DNA from: Streptomyces qaidamensis
GTDB taxonomy: Bacteria > Actinomycetota > Actinomycetes > Streptomycetales > Streptomycetaceae
Direction of reading: 5' to 3'
Length of the DNA stretch: 64,000 nucleotides
Assembly: GCF_001611795.1 (NCBI RefSeq)
Contig: NZ_CP015098.1
Coordinates: 1,116,001 to 1,180,000 of the forward strand
In this document: in pieces, positions 46,432 to 55,821 of the stretch
How the letters are laid out: each line of letters starts with the position of its first letter
How positions within the stretch are numbered: the stretch's first letter is position 1
The notes under the pieces: generated by a model
The model's database searches: none
What the model was told of the DNA's origin: nothing
What the model saw: only the letters and a program-made list of their open reading frames with translations
Program-made: the position numbers and the translations under genes

Positions 46432-47007
46432 GTGGGAGTTTCCCTGTCCAAGGGCGGCAACGTCTCGCTCAGCAAGGAGGCGCCCGGCCTGACCGCCGTC
46501 CTGGTCGGCCTGGGCTGGGACGTCCGCACGACCACCGGCACCGACTACGACCTCGACGCCTCCGCCCTGCTCCTCGACGCCTCCGGCAAGGTCCCCTCGG
46601 ACCAGCACTTCGTCTTCTACAACAACCTCAAGAGCCCGGACGGTTCGGTCGAGCACACCGGCGACAACCTCACCGGTGAGGGCGAGGGCGACGACGAGTC
46701 CGTCAAGGTGAACCTCGCCGCCGTGCCGGCCGAGATCGACAAGATCGTCTTCCCGGTGTCCATCCACGACGCCGAGAACCGCGGCCAGAGCTTCGGGCAG
46801 GTCCGCAACGCCTTCATCCGGGTCGTCAACCAGGCGGGCGGCCAGGAGATCGCCCGCTACGACCTGTCGGAGGACGCCTCGACCGAGACCGCGATGGTCT
46901 TCGGCGAGCTCTACCGGCACGGCACCGAGTGGAAGTTCCGTGCGGTCGGCCAGGGCTACGCCTCGGGTCTCGCCGGTATCGCCGCCGACTTCGGCGTCAA
47001 CGTCTGA
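46432..47007 (+). CDS. terD: TerD-family stress protein
   Basis: A 191-aa calcium-binding TerD protein associated with tellurite and general stress resistance. The start [20 protein letters not shown], the segment [20 protein letters not shown], and the acidic loops ([14 protein letters not shown]) match the family's Ca2+ sites. The GTG 46432 start follows AAGGAG. It stands alone; several paralogues are usual in Streptomyces. The link to the adjacent BlaI-type site is unproven. Confidence 0.95.
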   Translation: MGVSLSKGGNVSLSKEAPGLTAVLVGLGWDVRTTTGTDYDLDASALLLDASGKVPSDQHFVFYNNLKSPDGSVEHTGDNLTGEGEGDDESVKVNLAAVPAEIDKIVFPVSIHDAENRGQSFGQVRNAFIRVVNQAGGQEIARYDLSEDASTETAMVFGELYRHGTEWKFRAVGQGYASGLAGIAADFGVNV

Positions 47008-47085
47008 CACGGACCACCGCGCCGCCGGGCCCGACCGCGTGTGGCCGGGCCCGGCGCCCGCATCAGCAACCGACCGGGAGACCAT

Positions 47086-47751
47086 GTGGCCGACCCGTCC
47101 CGCCTCCGCCCGGACGACCGCGCGGACTTCGAAGCCGTACTGCACCACGCGCTGGGCACCGCGGAGATCCGTGGCGCCCTGGGCACCGACCCGGCCGGCC
47201 GGGCGGCCGCGCACCTGCGCGCCCACGCGCTCGCCCACGCCGACGAGATCGCCGCGGCGGCCGAGGTGCCGTACCGCTCCTACCTCGCCGTGCGCAGGGC
47301 CGCCCGGCGGGAACAGCGGCGCCTGCTCGGCACGGGCGACCTGCTGCCGGCCCTCGCGGTGCTCACACCGCTCGTGGCGGGCACGTCCGCCGCGGCGCTG
47401 CTCCTGACCGGCGGCCTGCTGCACCTCGCCGACGCCCTCGGCCCGCTGCCCGGATCGCTCGTCGCGGCCGGCTGGACCCTGGCGCTCGTGGCGGCCGTGA
47501 CCGGCCTCGGAACCCTGGCCGCCCTGCTGCACACGGCCCTGCGCGGGCGCGGCGTGCCCCCGGCCGCCGAACAGGCGGAGCACGCCCGGCTGGTCTGGCG
47601 GCAGGAGCTGCTCGACCGCGGAATGCTGCCGCACCTGCGCCGGCACCTGCTGCCGCATCCCGATACGGCGATCACACCGTGCTCGCCGCCCGATACGCTC
47701 TCGCCGTGCCCGGCCCGGGCGAGAGAGGACAGGACACCATGTTCGGACTGA
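47086..47751 (+). CDS. Membrane protein of unknown function
   Basis: A 221-aa protein. Residues 1-80 are a helical, Ala/Arg-rich cytoplasmic segment (RLRPDDRADFEAVLHHALGTAE). Two helices follow (LLPALAVLTPLVAGTSAAALLLTG and LPGSLVAAGWTLALVAAVTGLGTLAALL), then a basic tail. GTG 47086 has GGGAG eight bases upstream. The last 13 bp overlap tatA in another frame, and the end (TPCSPPDTLSPCP) looks less gene-like. No family recognised; codon usage supports it. Confidence 0.65.
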   Translation: MADPSRLRPDDRADFEAVLHHALGTAEIRGALGTDPAGRAAAHLRAHALAHADEIAAAAEVPYRSYLAVRRAARREQRRLLGTGDLLPALAVLTPLVAGTSAAALLLTGGLLHLADALGPLPGSLVAAGWTLALVAAVTGLGTLAALLHTALRGRGVPPAAEQAEHARLVWRQELLDRGMLPHLRRHLLPHPDTAITPCSPPDTLSPCPARAREDRTPCSD

Positions 47752-47990
47752 GCGAGTTCGCGATCATTCTCATCGTCGTCATAGCGGTCATCGGGATGAA
47801 GAAGCTCCCCGAGCTGACCCGCTCGGCCGGCAAGGCGGCCCGCATCCTCAAGGCCGAGGCCCGCGCGGCGAAGGACGAGGAGGCCGGGACGGCCCCCGCG
47901 CCGCGGGTGGTCCAGGGCGAGATCGTCCCGCAGGGCACCGGCACGACCCCGCCCGGTGCCCGGGCGGCGGACGCCCCGGACCACCCCTGA
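47739..47990 (+). CDS. tatA: Twin-arginine translocase subunit TatA/E
   Basis: An 83-aa Tat component that forms the protein-conducting patch for folded proteins. One N-terminal membrane helix (FAIILIVVIAVIGMKKLPEL) is followed by the amphipathic helix (TRSAGKAARILKAEARAAKDEE) and a loose acidic tail. ATG 47739 follows GAGAGGACAGGA. tatC and tatB are not nearby, so this is an extra TatA paralogue. It converges with htpG. Confidence 0.88.
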   Translation: MFGLSEFAIILIVVIAVIGMKKLPELTRSAGKAARILKAEARAAKDEEAGTAPAPRVVQGEIVPQGTGTTPPGARAADAPDHP

Positions 47991-48001
47991 TCCGCCCATG
48001 T

Positions 48002-49900
48002 CTACAGCGTGCGCTCCAGGCGGTCGGACACGAGCCTGACGAAGCGCGCCGGGTCCTTGGGCTGGCCACCCTCCGCGAGCACCGCCAGGGTGTGCAGCAG
48101 CTCGGCTGACTCGGCGAGCTCCGTACGGTCCTCGCTCGCCCCGTACGCCTCGTGCAGGCCCTTCACCAGCGGGTGGCCGGGGTTGAGCTCCAGGATCCGC
48201 TTGGTGCGCGGCACCTCCTGGCCCATCGCCCGGTACATGTTCTCCAGGGCCGGGGTCAGGTCGTGCGCGTCCGAGACGACGCACGCCGGGGAGACCGTGA
48301 GCCGCGTGGAGAGGCGGACCTCCTTGATGTCCTCGTCGAGCTGCTCGCGCATCCAGCCGAGCAGCCCGGCGTACTCCTCGGCCTGCTTCTCGCGCTCCTC
48401 GCCGGCCTTCTCCCCGCCCTCGCCGTCGAGGTCGATCTCGCCCTTGGTGACGGACCGCAGCTTCTTGCCCTCGTACTCGCCGACGGCGTCGACCCAGACC
48501 TCGTCGACGGCGTCGGTGAGCAGCAGGACCTCGATGCCCTTGTCCCGGAACGCCTCCATGTGCGGGGAGTTCTCGATGCTCTGCCGGGACTCACCGGTGA
48601 TGAACCAGATGTCGTCCTGACCGTCCTTCATCCGCTCCACGTACTGCGCGAGCGTCGTCGGCTCGTCGTCGGAGCGGGTGGTCGCGAACGAGGACACGGC
48701 GAGGATCGCGTCACGGTTCTCGGAGTCGGTGACCAGACCCTCCTTCAGGGCGGTGCCGAACTCGCGCCAGAACGTGCGGTAGCGGTCCGCGTCCTTGGCG
48801 AGGAACTCCTTGACCGTGGACAGCACCTTCTTCGTCAGCCTGCGCTGCATCATCCGGATGTGCCGGTCCTGCTGCAGGATCTCGCGGGAGACGTTGAGCG
48901 AGAGGTCCTGCGCGTCGACGACGCCCTTGACGAAGCGCAGGTAGGGCGGCAGCAGCGCCTCGCAGTCGTCCATGATGAAGACGCGCTTCACGTACAGCTG
49001 GACGCCGCGCTTGAAGTCCCGCGTGAACAGGTCGTGCGGGGCGTGGGAGGGGACGAAGAGCAGGGCCTGGTACTCGAAGGTGCCCTCGGCCTGGAGCCGG
49101 ATCGTCTCCAGGGGCTCGCGCCAGTCGTGGCTGATGTGCTTGTACAGCTCGTGGTACTCGTCGTCGGACACCTCGTCGCGCGAACGCGCCCACAGGGCCT
49201 TCATGGAGTTCAGCGTCTCGGGCTCGGGCGCGCCCTCGCCGTCCTTCGCCTCCGGGACCATCCGGATCGGCCAGGTGATGAAGTCCGAGTAGCGCTTGAC
49301 GATCTCCCGGATCGTCCACTCGGAGGTGTAGTCGTGCAGCTGGTTCTCGGGGTCGGCGGGCTTGAGGTGGAGCGTGACGGACGTGCCCTGCGGCGCGTCG
49401 TCGACCCTCTCCAGGGTGTACGTGGCCTCGCCGCGCGACGTCCAGCGGGTCCCCTGGCCCTCCCCGGCACGCCGGGTCACCAGCGTCACCTCGTCCGCCG
49501 CCATGAAGCCGGAGTAGAAGCCGACGCCGAACTGGCCGATGAGCCCCTCGGCCCCGGCCGCGTCCTTGGCCTCACGCAGCTCCTCCAGGAACGCGGCCGT
49601 ACCCGAATGGGCGATGGTGCCGATGAGCCGGCCGACCTCGTCGTACGACATGCCGATGCCGTTGTCCCGCACCGTGAGGGTGCGGGCCTCCTTGTCGATG
49701 TCGAGCTCGATGTGCAGGTCCGACACATCGGCGTCGAGCGCGTCGTCCCGCAGCTTCTCCAGACGCAGCTTGTCGAGCGCGTCGGAGGCGTTGGAGACGA
49801 GTTCCCGCAGGAAGACATCCTTGTTCGAGTAGACCGAGTGGATCATCAGCTGGAGCAGCTGACGCGCCTCTACCTGGAACTCAAACGTTTCGGTCGTCAT
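48002..49900 (-). CDS. htpG: Hsp90 chaperone HtpG
   Basis: A 632-aa bacterial Hsp90 that helps fold and stabilise client proteins using ATP. The N-terminal ATPase carries [23 protein letters not shown] and [12 protein letters not shown]; the middle domain has [34 protein letters not shown]; the C-terminal domain dimerises. ATG 49900 is clear ([16 protein letters not shown]). It is single and lies next to tatA and the sortase locus without apparent linkage. Confidence 0.97.
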
Positions 49901-49982
49901 GGTTCGCGAATCCCTCACAGGTCCACAGTCGCCTGAACTGGATGTCACTGTAAAACACCAAGTCAGGCCGGGTCCCCGGAAC

Positions 49983-50702
49983 TCAGACGAGACGGGCGAA
50001 GACGACCAGGTTCTCGGTGTAGTCCCGGGCCCGACGGTCGTAGGCACCCGCGCAGGTGATGAGCCGGACCTGGGCGTCCGGTGTGTCGCTGTAGACGCGG
50101 TCGCTGGGGAAGGCGTCCTTCTCGAACGACTCCGTGGCGTAGACGACGAAGGTCGCCTTGCCGCCGTCGGCCCGCGCCACCTGGAACCGGTCGCCCTTCC
50201 TCAGCTCGCTGAGCCCGGCGAAGACGGCTGGGGAGGTCGCGGTGTCCACGTGCCCCGCGATGATCGCGGTACCCGCCTCTCCGGGGGTGTGGCCCTTGGC
50301 GTACCAGCCGACGAGGTTGGTGTCGTGCGCAGGCGGGGGCTCCAGCTGGCCCGAGCTGCCGATGGCGAGGTCGGTGAAGGGAGCGTCGACCGAGATCTTG
50401 GGGATGAGCAGGCGGACCGGCCGGGACCGCGGTAGATGCGGGCCTGCGCCGGCCGCGGCGGTCCGGCGCGGCGCGGCGGACCCGGGTGGTGTGCCGGGCT
50501 GGTCGGGGACGGCCGGGCTCGCGGCCACGGCCGGTGGAGCGTGCGGCGGGCCGGCGGCGTCGGACGACCCGCCGCGGCCGCCGACCAGGCTCACGGTCAG
50601 GACGAGGGCGACCACCGCCCACAGCACCGACACGACGGTGCGCAGCCGCCGCTTCGACGGTTCGGGGCCGGGGTCGGGAAGAGCGGGGGGACTGGCTGCC
50701 AT
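49983..50702 (-). CDS. Class F sortase
   Basis: A 239-aa membrane-anchored transpeptidase that cuts a sorting signal in surface proteins. One N-terminal helix (about 22-40) is followed by a Pro/Ala-rich spacer and the sortase barrel. Catalytic residues are His151 (IIAGHVDT), Cys217 (RLITCAG) and an Arg in RRARDYTEN (223-226). The short barrel and ITCAG motif fit class F (actinobacterial) sortases. GAGGTGG precedes ATG 50702. It lies 104 bp downstream of the repeat-rich surface protein on the same strand, its likely substrate. Confidence 0.9.
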   Translation of the reverse strand: MAASPPALPDPGPEPSKRRLRTVVSVLWAVVALVLTVSLVGGRGGSSDAAGPPHAPPAVAASPAVPDQPGTPPGSAAPRRTAAAGAGPHLPRSRPVRLLIPKISVDAPFTDLAIGSSGQLEPPPAHDTNLVGWYAKGHTPGEAGTAIIAGHVDTATSPAVFAGLSELRKGDRFQVARADGGKATFVVYATESFEKDAFPSDRVYSDTPDAQVRLITCAGAYDRRARDYTENLVVFARLV

Positions 50703-50806
50703 CAAGGACCACCTCATTCGGGCACGGCACGCGGGACGACGAGCCGGGCCGCCGCGACGCGATGTGCACGTGCGGCGGCCACGGCTGCTGTGAGGTCAGG
50801 CGCCGG

Positions 50807-51583
50807 TCACGCGGTGCCGCGCGAGGCCTTCTGGCGTCGCAGCGCGAACAGACCGGTGCCGGCCACCGCCAGCACGGCCATCCCGCCCGCGGTCACGCCC
50901 GGCGCGGAGGCCAGCCCGCCGCCACCGGTGTGCATGCCGCCGCGCGGCTTGTCGTGCTTGCCGTGCTTGCCCTCCCAGGAGCCCTTGTCGTGCTCGCCGT
51001 GCTTGCCGCCCCAGTCGCCGTCCTCCTTGTAGGTGTCCGGGTCGTGCTTGGGGTTGTCCCAGTCGTCGGAGTTCACCGCGGCCAGGGCTCCGCCACCGGT
51101 GTGCATCCCGCCGTGCGGCTTGTCGTGCTTGCCCTTCCAGGAGCCCTTCTCGTGCCCCTTCTCCTTGCCGTGCTCCTCTTCCTTGCCCTCCTGGTCGCCC
51201 TTGTCGCCGTCCCCCTCGTCGTCCGAGGACACCGCGGCCAGGGCTCCGCCACCGGTGTGCATCCCGCCGTGCGGCTTGTCGTGCTTGCCCTTCCAGGAGC
51301 CCTTCTCGTGCCCCTTCTCCTTGCCGTGCTCCTCTTCCTTGCCCTCCTGGTCGCCCTTGTCGCCGTCCCACTCGTCGTCCGAGGACACCGCGGTCAGGGC
51401 TCCGCCACCGGTGTGCATCCCGCCGTGTGGCTTGTCGTGCTTGCCGTCCTTGTGGTGCTCCTTGCTGTAGGAACTGGAGTCGTTGTCCCAGTCACCCATC
51501 GCCTCGGCGTAGGCGGCGGGCGCGGTGATCGCGAGGGCGGCCGTGGCCGTGGCCGTCGCGAGCAGCATGCGGGCAGAGCGCAT
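50807..51583 (-). CDS. His/Lys/Glu-rich repeat surface protein beside the sortase
   Basis: A 258-aa secreted protein. The signal peptide (1-26, ending AYAEA) is followed by two near-identical 52-residue repeats and partial ones. Each repeat reads KHDKPHGGMHTGGGAL, then SSDDE, then DQEGKEEEHGKEKGHEKG. The C-terminus has PRGGMHTGGGGLASAPG, one membrane helix (GGMAVLAVAGTGLFAL) and the basic end RRQKASRG, which is a sortase-substrate layout without LPxTG. The motif next to the helix is the same GGMHTGGG that ends each repeat. Composition suggests an extended, metal-binding or adhesive stalk (inference). No homologue recognised. Confidence 0.85.
   Translation of the reverse strand: MRSARMLLATATATAALAITAPAAYAEAMGDWDNDSSSYSKEHHKDGKHDKPHGGMHTGGGALTAVSSDDEWDGDKGDQEGKEEEHGKEKGHEKGSWKGKHDKPHGGMHTGGGALAAVSSDDEGDGDKGDQEGKEEEHGKEKGHEKGSWKGKHDKPHGGMHTGGGALAAVNSDDWDNPKHDPDTYKEDGDWGGKHGEHDKGSWEGKHGKHDKPRGGMHTGGGGLASAPGVTAGGMAVLAVAGTGLFALRRQKASRGTA
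51081..51453. repeat. 156-bp tandem coding repeats
   Basis: Copies begin at 51081 and 51237, with a partial third at 51393; spacing is exactly 156 bp (52 codons) each time and the copies differ at very few bases. A further, more diverged piece is at about 50905-50960. The near-identity implies recent expansion or gene conversion. Confidence 0.92.
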
Positions 51584-51777
51584 CGGTGAGTCCTTCCGTC
51601 GCGACCCGGGCAGCTGACGCCTCGCCAGCTCACGAGACCCGGCCCCGACGTGAACCACGGTCATTCATGCCGGACAGCCCCACCATCCAGGGCGTACACA
51701 CGGGTTACGACGGCACTCCGACGGCGGAACGCCCCGGTGTTCCGGGGGCGCTGGAAGGACTCGGAAACCCCTCCCCG

Positions 51778-52065
51778 TCAGCGCCGTCCGAAGCCCCGGT
51801 GCGCCATGCGGACCGGGTCCGGATCGGCCAGCTGGGCCGCCATGCCGACGAGGACCAGCCCGCCCGCGATGAGCAGCCCCTGAGCCAGGGCGATGCCGCA
51901 GGCCAGCACGACGACGCCGAGTGCCAGCCCCCACCAGGCGCCGGTACGCCGGTACTCCCGGGGCCGGGCGGGGCGGCCGGATCTCATGGCCCGGGTGAAC
52001 CGGGGGTCCTCCTGCTCGAGTCGTGCTTCGAGATCGACGAGGCGGTGGTCTTCGGAGGGGGGCAC
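51778..52065 (-). CDS. DUF3040 membrane protein
   Basis: A 95-aa actinobacterial protein with the DUF3040 start (EDHRLVDLEARLEQEDPRFTRAM) and two membrane helices (WWGLALGVVVLACGIALAQ and LLIAGGLVLVGMAAQLA). Function unknown; members are common beside envelope genes. The GTG 52065 start has AAGGAG six bases upstream. Between it and the repeat protein (51584-51777) nothing is recognised. Confidence 0.85.
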   Translation of the reverse strand: MPPSEDHRLVDLEARLEQEDPRFTRAMRSGRPARPREYRRTGAWWGLALGVVVLACGIALAQGLLIAGGLVLVGMAAQLADPDPVRMAHRGFGRR

Positions 52066-52359
52066 GGCTTCTCCTTCCCGGAACCCGAGCGCTTCGAGGC
52101 AGGCACGGCCGAGATCATGACAAGTTTTGGGGTGGCGGATCCTGCGGCGGTGCGGAGGGAGACGGGCTGCCGATGCGCCGGTGCGGCCGGCCGCGGCTGT
52201 CTCACCAGGGCTTCAGCTTCTCCCTCCTCCAACGGCTTACGCCATCGGGCCCCATGCCCATTCTTCCCGGTGGCCGACCCTCATGAACGCCGGGACGACA
52301 AGGGGGTGTTCGGAGAGGGGCGACCGGTCGACGCTCCATGCGCCGCTCCCGGCACCCAC

Positions 52360-52883
52360 CCGGGTCGAGGTGGTCACCGGGCCCACGGCCGTCCTGCGGG
52401 GTGGCTCCGCCTGGCTCGGGCCGGTCCGGGTGCGGACGGTGCCGGCACCGCTGGCACTGTGCGACCGGCGCGAGCAGGGGCTCGGCGGCTGGAGCGGCTC
52501 GGCGGCTGGAGGGGGGCGTGACGTACGCACGGGCGGTGGAGGTGCCGCCCGGGCCCGACCCCGTGCTGGACCTGGGGCGGGTTCGGGGCAGTGTGGAGGT
52601 GTCGGTCGACGGGGAGTTCGCCGGGGAGGCGTTCTGCGCGCCGTACCGCTTCCCGCTGCGCGGTGCGGCGGGGCGGACCGTCCGGCTGGAGGCGACGGTC
52701 CGGGGCACGCCGGCGCCGTACCTCGCGGAGGCCACGCCAACCGCCTGGGCTTTCCCGTCGCAGCTGCCGTCGGGGCTGTGGGGGCCGGTGACGCTGCGGG
52801 TTCCGTCCGGGGGTCAGGGCTCGTCCGGCGGATCATGGGCCGAACCAGGGGCGGACCGAGGCGAGGGCCGGCCAGTGCCCTGA
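52360..52883 (+). pseudogene. C-terminal fragment of a glycoside hydrolase, frameshifted
   Basis: Two frames give the end of a large glycosidase of the beta-galactosidase-like kind: TRVEVVTGPTAVLRGGSAW and LCDRREQGLGGW in one frame, then GGVTYARAVEVPPG, LDLGRVRGSVEVSVDGEFAG, FCAPYRFPLRG and AEATPTAWAFPSQLPSGLWG in the other. The switch occurs at a 17-bp tandem duplication (52479-52511). The catalytic part is missing upstream, where 52066-52359 shows nothing certain. It ends at TGA 52881. Confidence 0.65.
52479..52511. repeat. 17-bp tandem duplication causing the frameshift
   Basis: GGCTCGGCGGCTGGAG occurs at 52479-52494 and 52496-52511, period 17 (not a multiple of 3). Removing one period rejoins GLGGW to GGVTYARAVEV in one frame. 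Confidence 0.9.
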
Positions 52884-52924
52884 TCGTCTTGACCGCCCCC
52901 GGCAGGCAGTGCTGGAGTCGGCAC

Positions 52925-53665
52925 GTGGACAGCATCCCCGCCAACCGGCGGCTCTGGAACCGGATCAGCAGCGCCTACCAGCACAAGCACGACCCGCAAA
53001 TCGGCGCCGCGCCCCGGCTGTGGGGCATGTACTCCGTCCCCGACGCGCACCTGCACGCCCTGGGCGACGTCACCGGCAAGCGCGTCCTCGAACTCGGCTG
53101 CGGCGCCGGCCAGTGGTCCAGGGCACTCGCCGCCGAGGGCGCCACCGTGGTCGGGCTCGACCTGTCCGAAGCCCAACTCGCCGCAGCGGCCCGCGCGATG
53201 GGAGCGGCCCGCTACCCGCTGGTGCAAGGTGCCGCCGAACAACTCCCCTTCGCCGCCGACAGCTTCGACCTGGTCTTCTGCGACTTCGGTGGGCTCAGCT
53301 GGGCGCCCCCGCACCTGGCCGTCCCGGAGGCCGCACGCGTCCTGGGCCGAGGCGGGCGCCTGGTGTTCAACGTCGCCAGCCCATGGTTCGAAGCGTGCTA
53401 CGACGAAGCCGCCGGCCGCGTGACCACGACGCTGCGGCAGGACTACTTCGGGCTGAACACCATCGCCGAGGACGACGGCGCGACCAGCTACCAGCTCACC
53501 TACGGCGACTGGGTCAAGGTCCTGCGCGGCGCGGGTCTCGTCATCGACGACCTCATCGAGCCGCGGCCCGAACTCGGAACACCCAACGGCTACAACGAAA
53601 CCGACCCACCCGACTGGGCACACCGCTGGCCGGCGGAACTGCTCTGGGTGACCCACAAACCGTAA
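52925..53665 (+). CDS. Class I SAM-dependent methyltransferase
   Basis: A 246-aa methyltransferase. VLELGCGAGQWSRALAAEGATVVGLDLSEAQL near residues 57-90 is the SAM-binding strand-loop and acidic residue; FDLVFCDFGGLSWAPP and GGRLVFNVASPW are later motifs. The C-terminus (TPNGYNETDPPDWAHRWPAELLWV) is typical of a conserved actinobacterial Methyltransf_11 group of unknown substrate. The GTG 52925 start has GGAG eight bases upstream. It lies intact between two pseudogenes. Confidence 0.85.
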   Translation: MDSIPANRRLWNRISSAYQHKHDPQIGAAPRLWGMYSVPDAHLHALGDVTGKRVLELGCGAGQWSRALAAEGATVVGLDLSEAQLAAAARAMGAARYPLVQGAAEQLPFAADSFDLVFCDFGGLSWAPPHLAVPEAARVLGRGGRLVFNVASPWFEACYDEAAGRVTTTLRQDYFGLNTIAEDDGATSYQLTYGDWVKVLRGAGLVIDDLIEPRPELGTPNGYNETDPPDWAHRWPAELLWVTHKP

Positions 53666-53760
53666 GCTCCGCCGCGCCGAGACGTGAAGGCTTCCCCTCG
53701 CCGGGCAGGCCTGGGTCGTGTCCGCAAAAGGCCCCTGGCGTCAACCGAACGACAGGCCCT

Positions 53761-54843
53761 CTAGTCGTCGGAGAGCGGCCGGGTGGAGGCGCGCAGGACC
53801 AGGCCGGGGGCGAAGACGCGGGTCTCGTGGAGGTGGTCCGCGCGAGCCTCGATCTCGTCGAGCAGCATCTCCACCGCCGCGCGGCCGAGGTCCTCGACGG
53901 GCTGCCGGACCAGCGTCAGGGTCGTCGCCCCGAAGGTCGCGACGTCGAGGTCGCCGTAGCCGACGACCTGCACGTCCTCGGGGATGCGCACGCCGCGTTC
54001 ACGTCCTCGGGGATGCGCACGCCGCGTTCGGTCAGCCCCCGGCACAGGCCGGCGGCGAGGAAGTCGTGGGTGCAGAACCCCCGTCGGGCGGGTCCTACAG
54101 CCCGCGGGCGATCTCCGTGCCGTAGGCGACGGTCATCCGCTCGGCGACGACCTGGCCGAGCCGGGCCTCGCGGCGACTGCGGACGGCCTGCCGGGCGCCC
54201 TGGCAGCGGTCGGCGCACTGGCGTATGCCGCGCTCGCCGTTGACGACGAGGATGTCGCGGGCCCCGCTGTCGAGGAGGTGCTGTACGGCGATGCGGCCGC
54301 CGGCGATGTCGTCGACGGAGGCCGAGCAGCCCTCCCGGCCGGGCATCGCGCGGTCGGCCAGGACCAGCGGGATGCCCCGCTCGCGCAGCCCGGCCAGCCG
54401 GCCCGGGTCGGCGCTGAGCGGTACGACGACGCCGACGGCCCGTTGCTCGACGAGCATGCTGAAGTCGCCCTGCTCCCGCTCGGGGGCGTCTCCGCTGTGG
54501 CACAGGACGAGCGAGTGGCCGTGGTCGCAGGCCGCGTCGGCGGCGCCCCGCGTGATGCGCGCAGAAGGAGTTGGTGACGTCGGGCAGGACCAGCCCGATC
54601 GCGCAGGAGTGACCGGTGCGCAGACCGGCGGCTCCCGGGTGGGGGACTGGTCGAGCGCGGCGACGCGGACGCGCTCGGCGGTCTGCGCGGTGACCCGCTC
54701 GGGCCGGTTGAGCACGTTCGACACCGTGGACACCGAGACACCGGCGGCGGCTGCGACGTCCTGGATGCGGGCGGGGCGTGCCGGAACGGCGTCCGCCCCC
54801 TCGCTGTTGCGGCCGCGCGACCAGGCACGACGATGGCCTTCAT
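53761..54843 (-). pseudogene. Broken LacI-family regulator
   Basis: Several frames combine into one LacI repressor. The helix-turn-helix (ARIQDVAAAAGVSVSTVSNVL) lacks an in-frame start codon. LRTGHSCAIGLVLPDVTNSF lies in another frame at about 54560-54645. CDHGHSLVLCHSGDAPEREQ returns to the first, which ends at a TAG near 54098. FCTHDFLAAGLCRGLTERGV and the C-terminal DVQVVGYGDLDVATFGATTL are in further frames separated by a 29-bp tandem duplication. At least four lesions are present. The C-terminal part still has intact coding character, so decay is recent. Confidence 0.8.
53971..54029. repeat. 29-bp tandem duplication in the broken regulator
   Basis: The sequence beginning CACGTCCTCGGGGATGCGCA occurs at 53971-53999 and again from 54000, period 29 (not a multiple of 3), shifting the frame after RIPEDV. 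Confidence 0.92.
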
Positions 54844-54909
54844 GGGCGCCGCACGTATACCGTGACCGGACGTGGAACGTTTTGGCCGCCCGGCCCCCAG
54901 GGCCCCCGG

Positions 54910-55677
54910 TCAGGCGGAGGGCGCGCCGGTGAGGACCTCCACACGGCCGGTGTCGAGCGAGTAGTAGGCGCTGACGACGGCCAGCTCGCCCTTCTTCACC
55001 AGTGGCGCGAGGTCCTTGTTGGTCCGCAGGTCGGCGGCGGTCTGCTTGACGTGGATCCGGACCATCGCGTCGACGGGGTCGGCGTGCTGCCGCTTGACGG
55101 TCTCCCGGTAGGCCGGCCGCAGGGCTTCGGCGATCGACCGGAGGTTGCCGGGCAGCGGCTTGTGGTCCTTCAGTGCTTCGTACGCCGCCTTGACCGCGCC
55201 GCATCGCTGGTGGCCGAGGACCACGACGAGCGGCGTGCCGGACGTCATCGGGCCGTACTCCACCGAACCGACGACGACCGGTCCGACGACCTGCCCGCCG
55301 GTGCGCATCACGAACAGGTCGCCGAGGCCCGTGTCGAAGACGAGCTCCGGCGGCACGCGGGAGTCGATGCAGGAGAGGATCACGCCGTACGGGTCCTGCG
55401 CCTCGGCGACGAACTCGCGCCGCTGCGGATCGCGGTCGGGGTGCTGGAGTGTGCCGTCCACCCAGCGCTTGTTGCCGTCCATCAGCCGAGCGAACGCGGA
55501 CCAGGGCGAGTCCGGTCGCGCGGCCGCCGCGGGAGAGGGCGAGGGCGTGCCCGCCGCGGCCGCGGCCTTGCCCGTGCCGGCGGTGCCCTTCGACGAGCAG
55601 GCGGTGAGCAGCGCTGCGCCGGCAGCCAGCCCACCGGTGAGTATGGCCCTGCGCTGCGGTGTCTTGGCGGTACCCAT
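54910..55677 (-). CDS. Exported lipoprotein beta-carbonic anhydrase
   Basis: A 255-aa enzyme interconverting CO2 and bicarbonate. Zinc ligands Cys103, His156 and Cys159 are present (LSCIDSR and GHQRCGA), with the Asp105-Arg107 dyad. The N-terminus has twin-arginine (PQRRAILTGG) and lipobox LTAC (Cys27), then a Pro/Ala linker, so it works outside the membrane, which is less usual for a beta-class enzyme. The gene precedes nothing closely; the MFS gene lies 144 bp upstream on the same strand, perhaps in one unit. Confidence 0.92.
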   Translation of the reverse strand: MGTAKTPQRRAILTGGLAAGAALLTACSSKGTAGTGKAAAAAGTPSPSPAAAARPDSPWSAFARLMDGNKRWVDGTLQHPDRDPQRREFVAEAQDPYGVILSCIDSRVPPELVFDTGLGDLFVMRTGGQVVGPVVVGSVEYGPMTSGTPLVVVLGHQRCGAVKAAYEALKDHKPLPGNLRSIAEALRPAYRETVKRQHADPVDAMVRIHVKQTAADLRTNKDLAPLVKKGELAVVSAYYSLDTGRVEVLTGAPSA

Positions 55678-55821
55678 GTGGCCGTCCCCTTTCGGTCGCC
55701 GCCCTCCCTGGTGGGAAGCGGTGATTCCACTCTCGTGGGGGGCCGGTTAGCGCCCGTACAACGCTCGTGCAGCGCGGGAGAAGGACTGATCCAAATCGCG
55801 GGCCGGGCAGAACCCTTCCGG

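Noticed and set aside
48152..49936. 594-codon frame antisense to htpG
   Set aside because: htpG is unmistakable on the other strand and this frame has no recognisable domain.
52066..52359. Possible small gene upstream of the glycosidase fragment
   Set aside because: No frame has a ribosome site with protein-like composition; it may hold more decayed sequence of the lost gene.
54868..54888. GGAACGTTTT-like sequence as a LacI operator
   Set aside because: Only one half matches and the nearby regulator is broken, so support is too weak.
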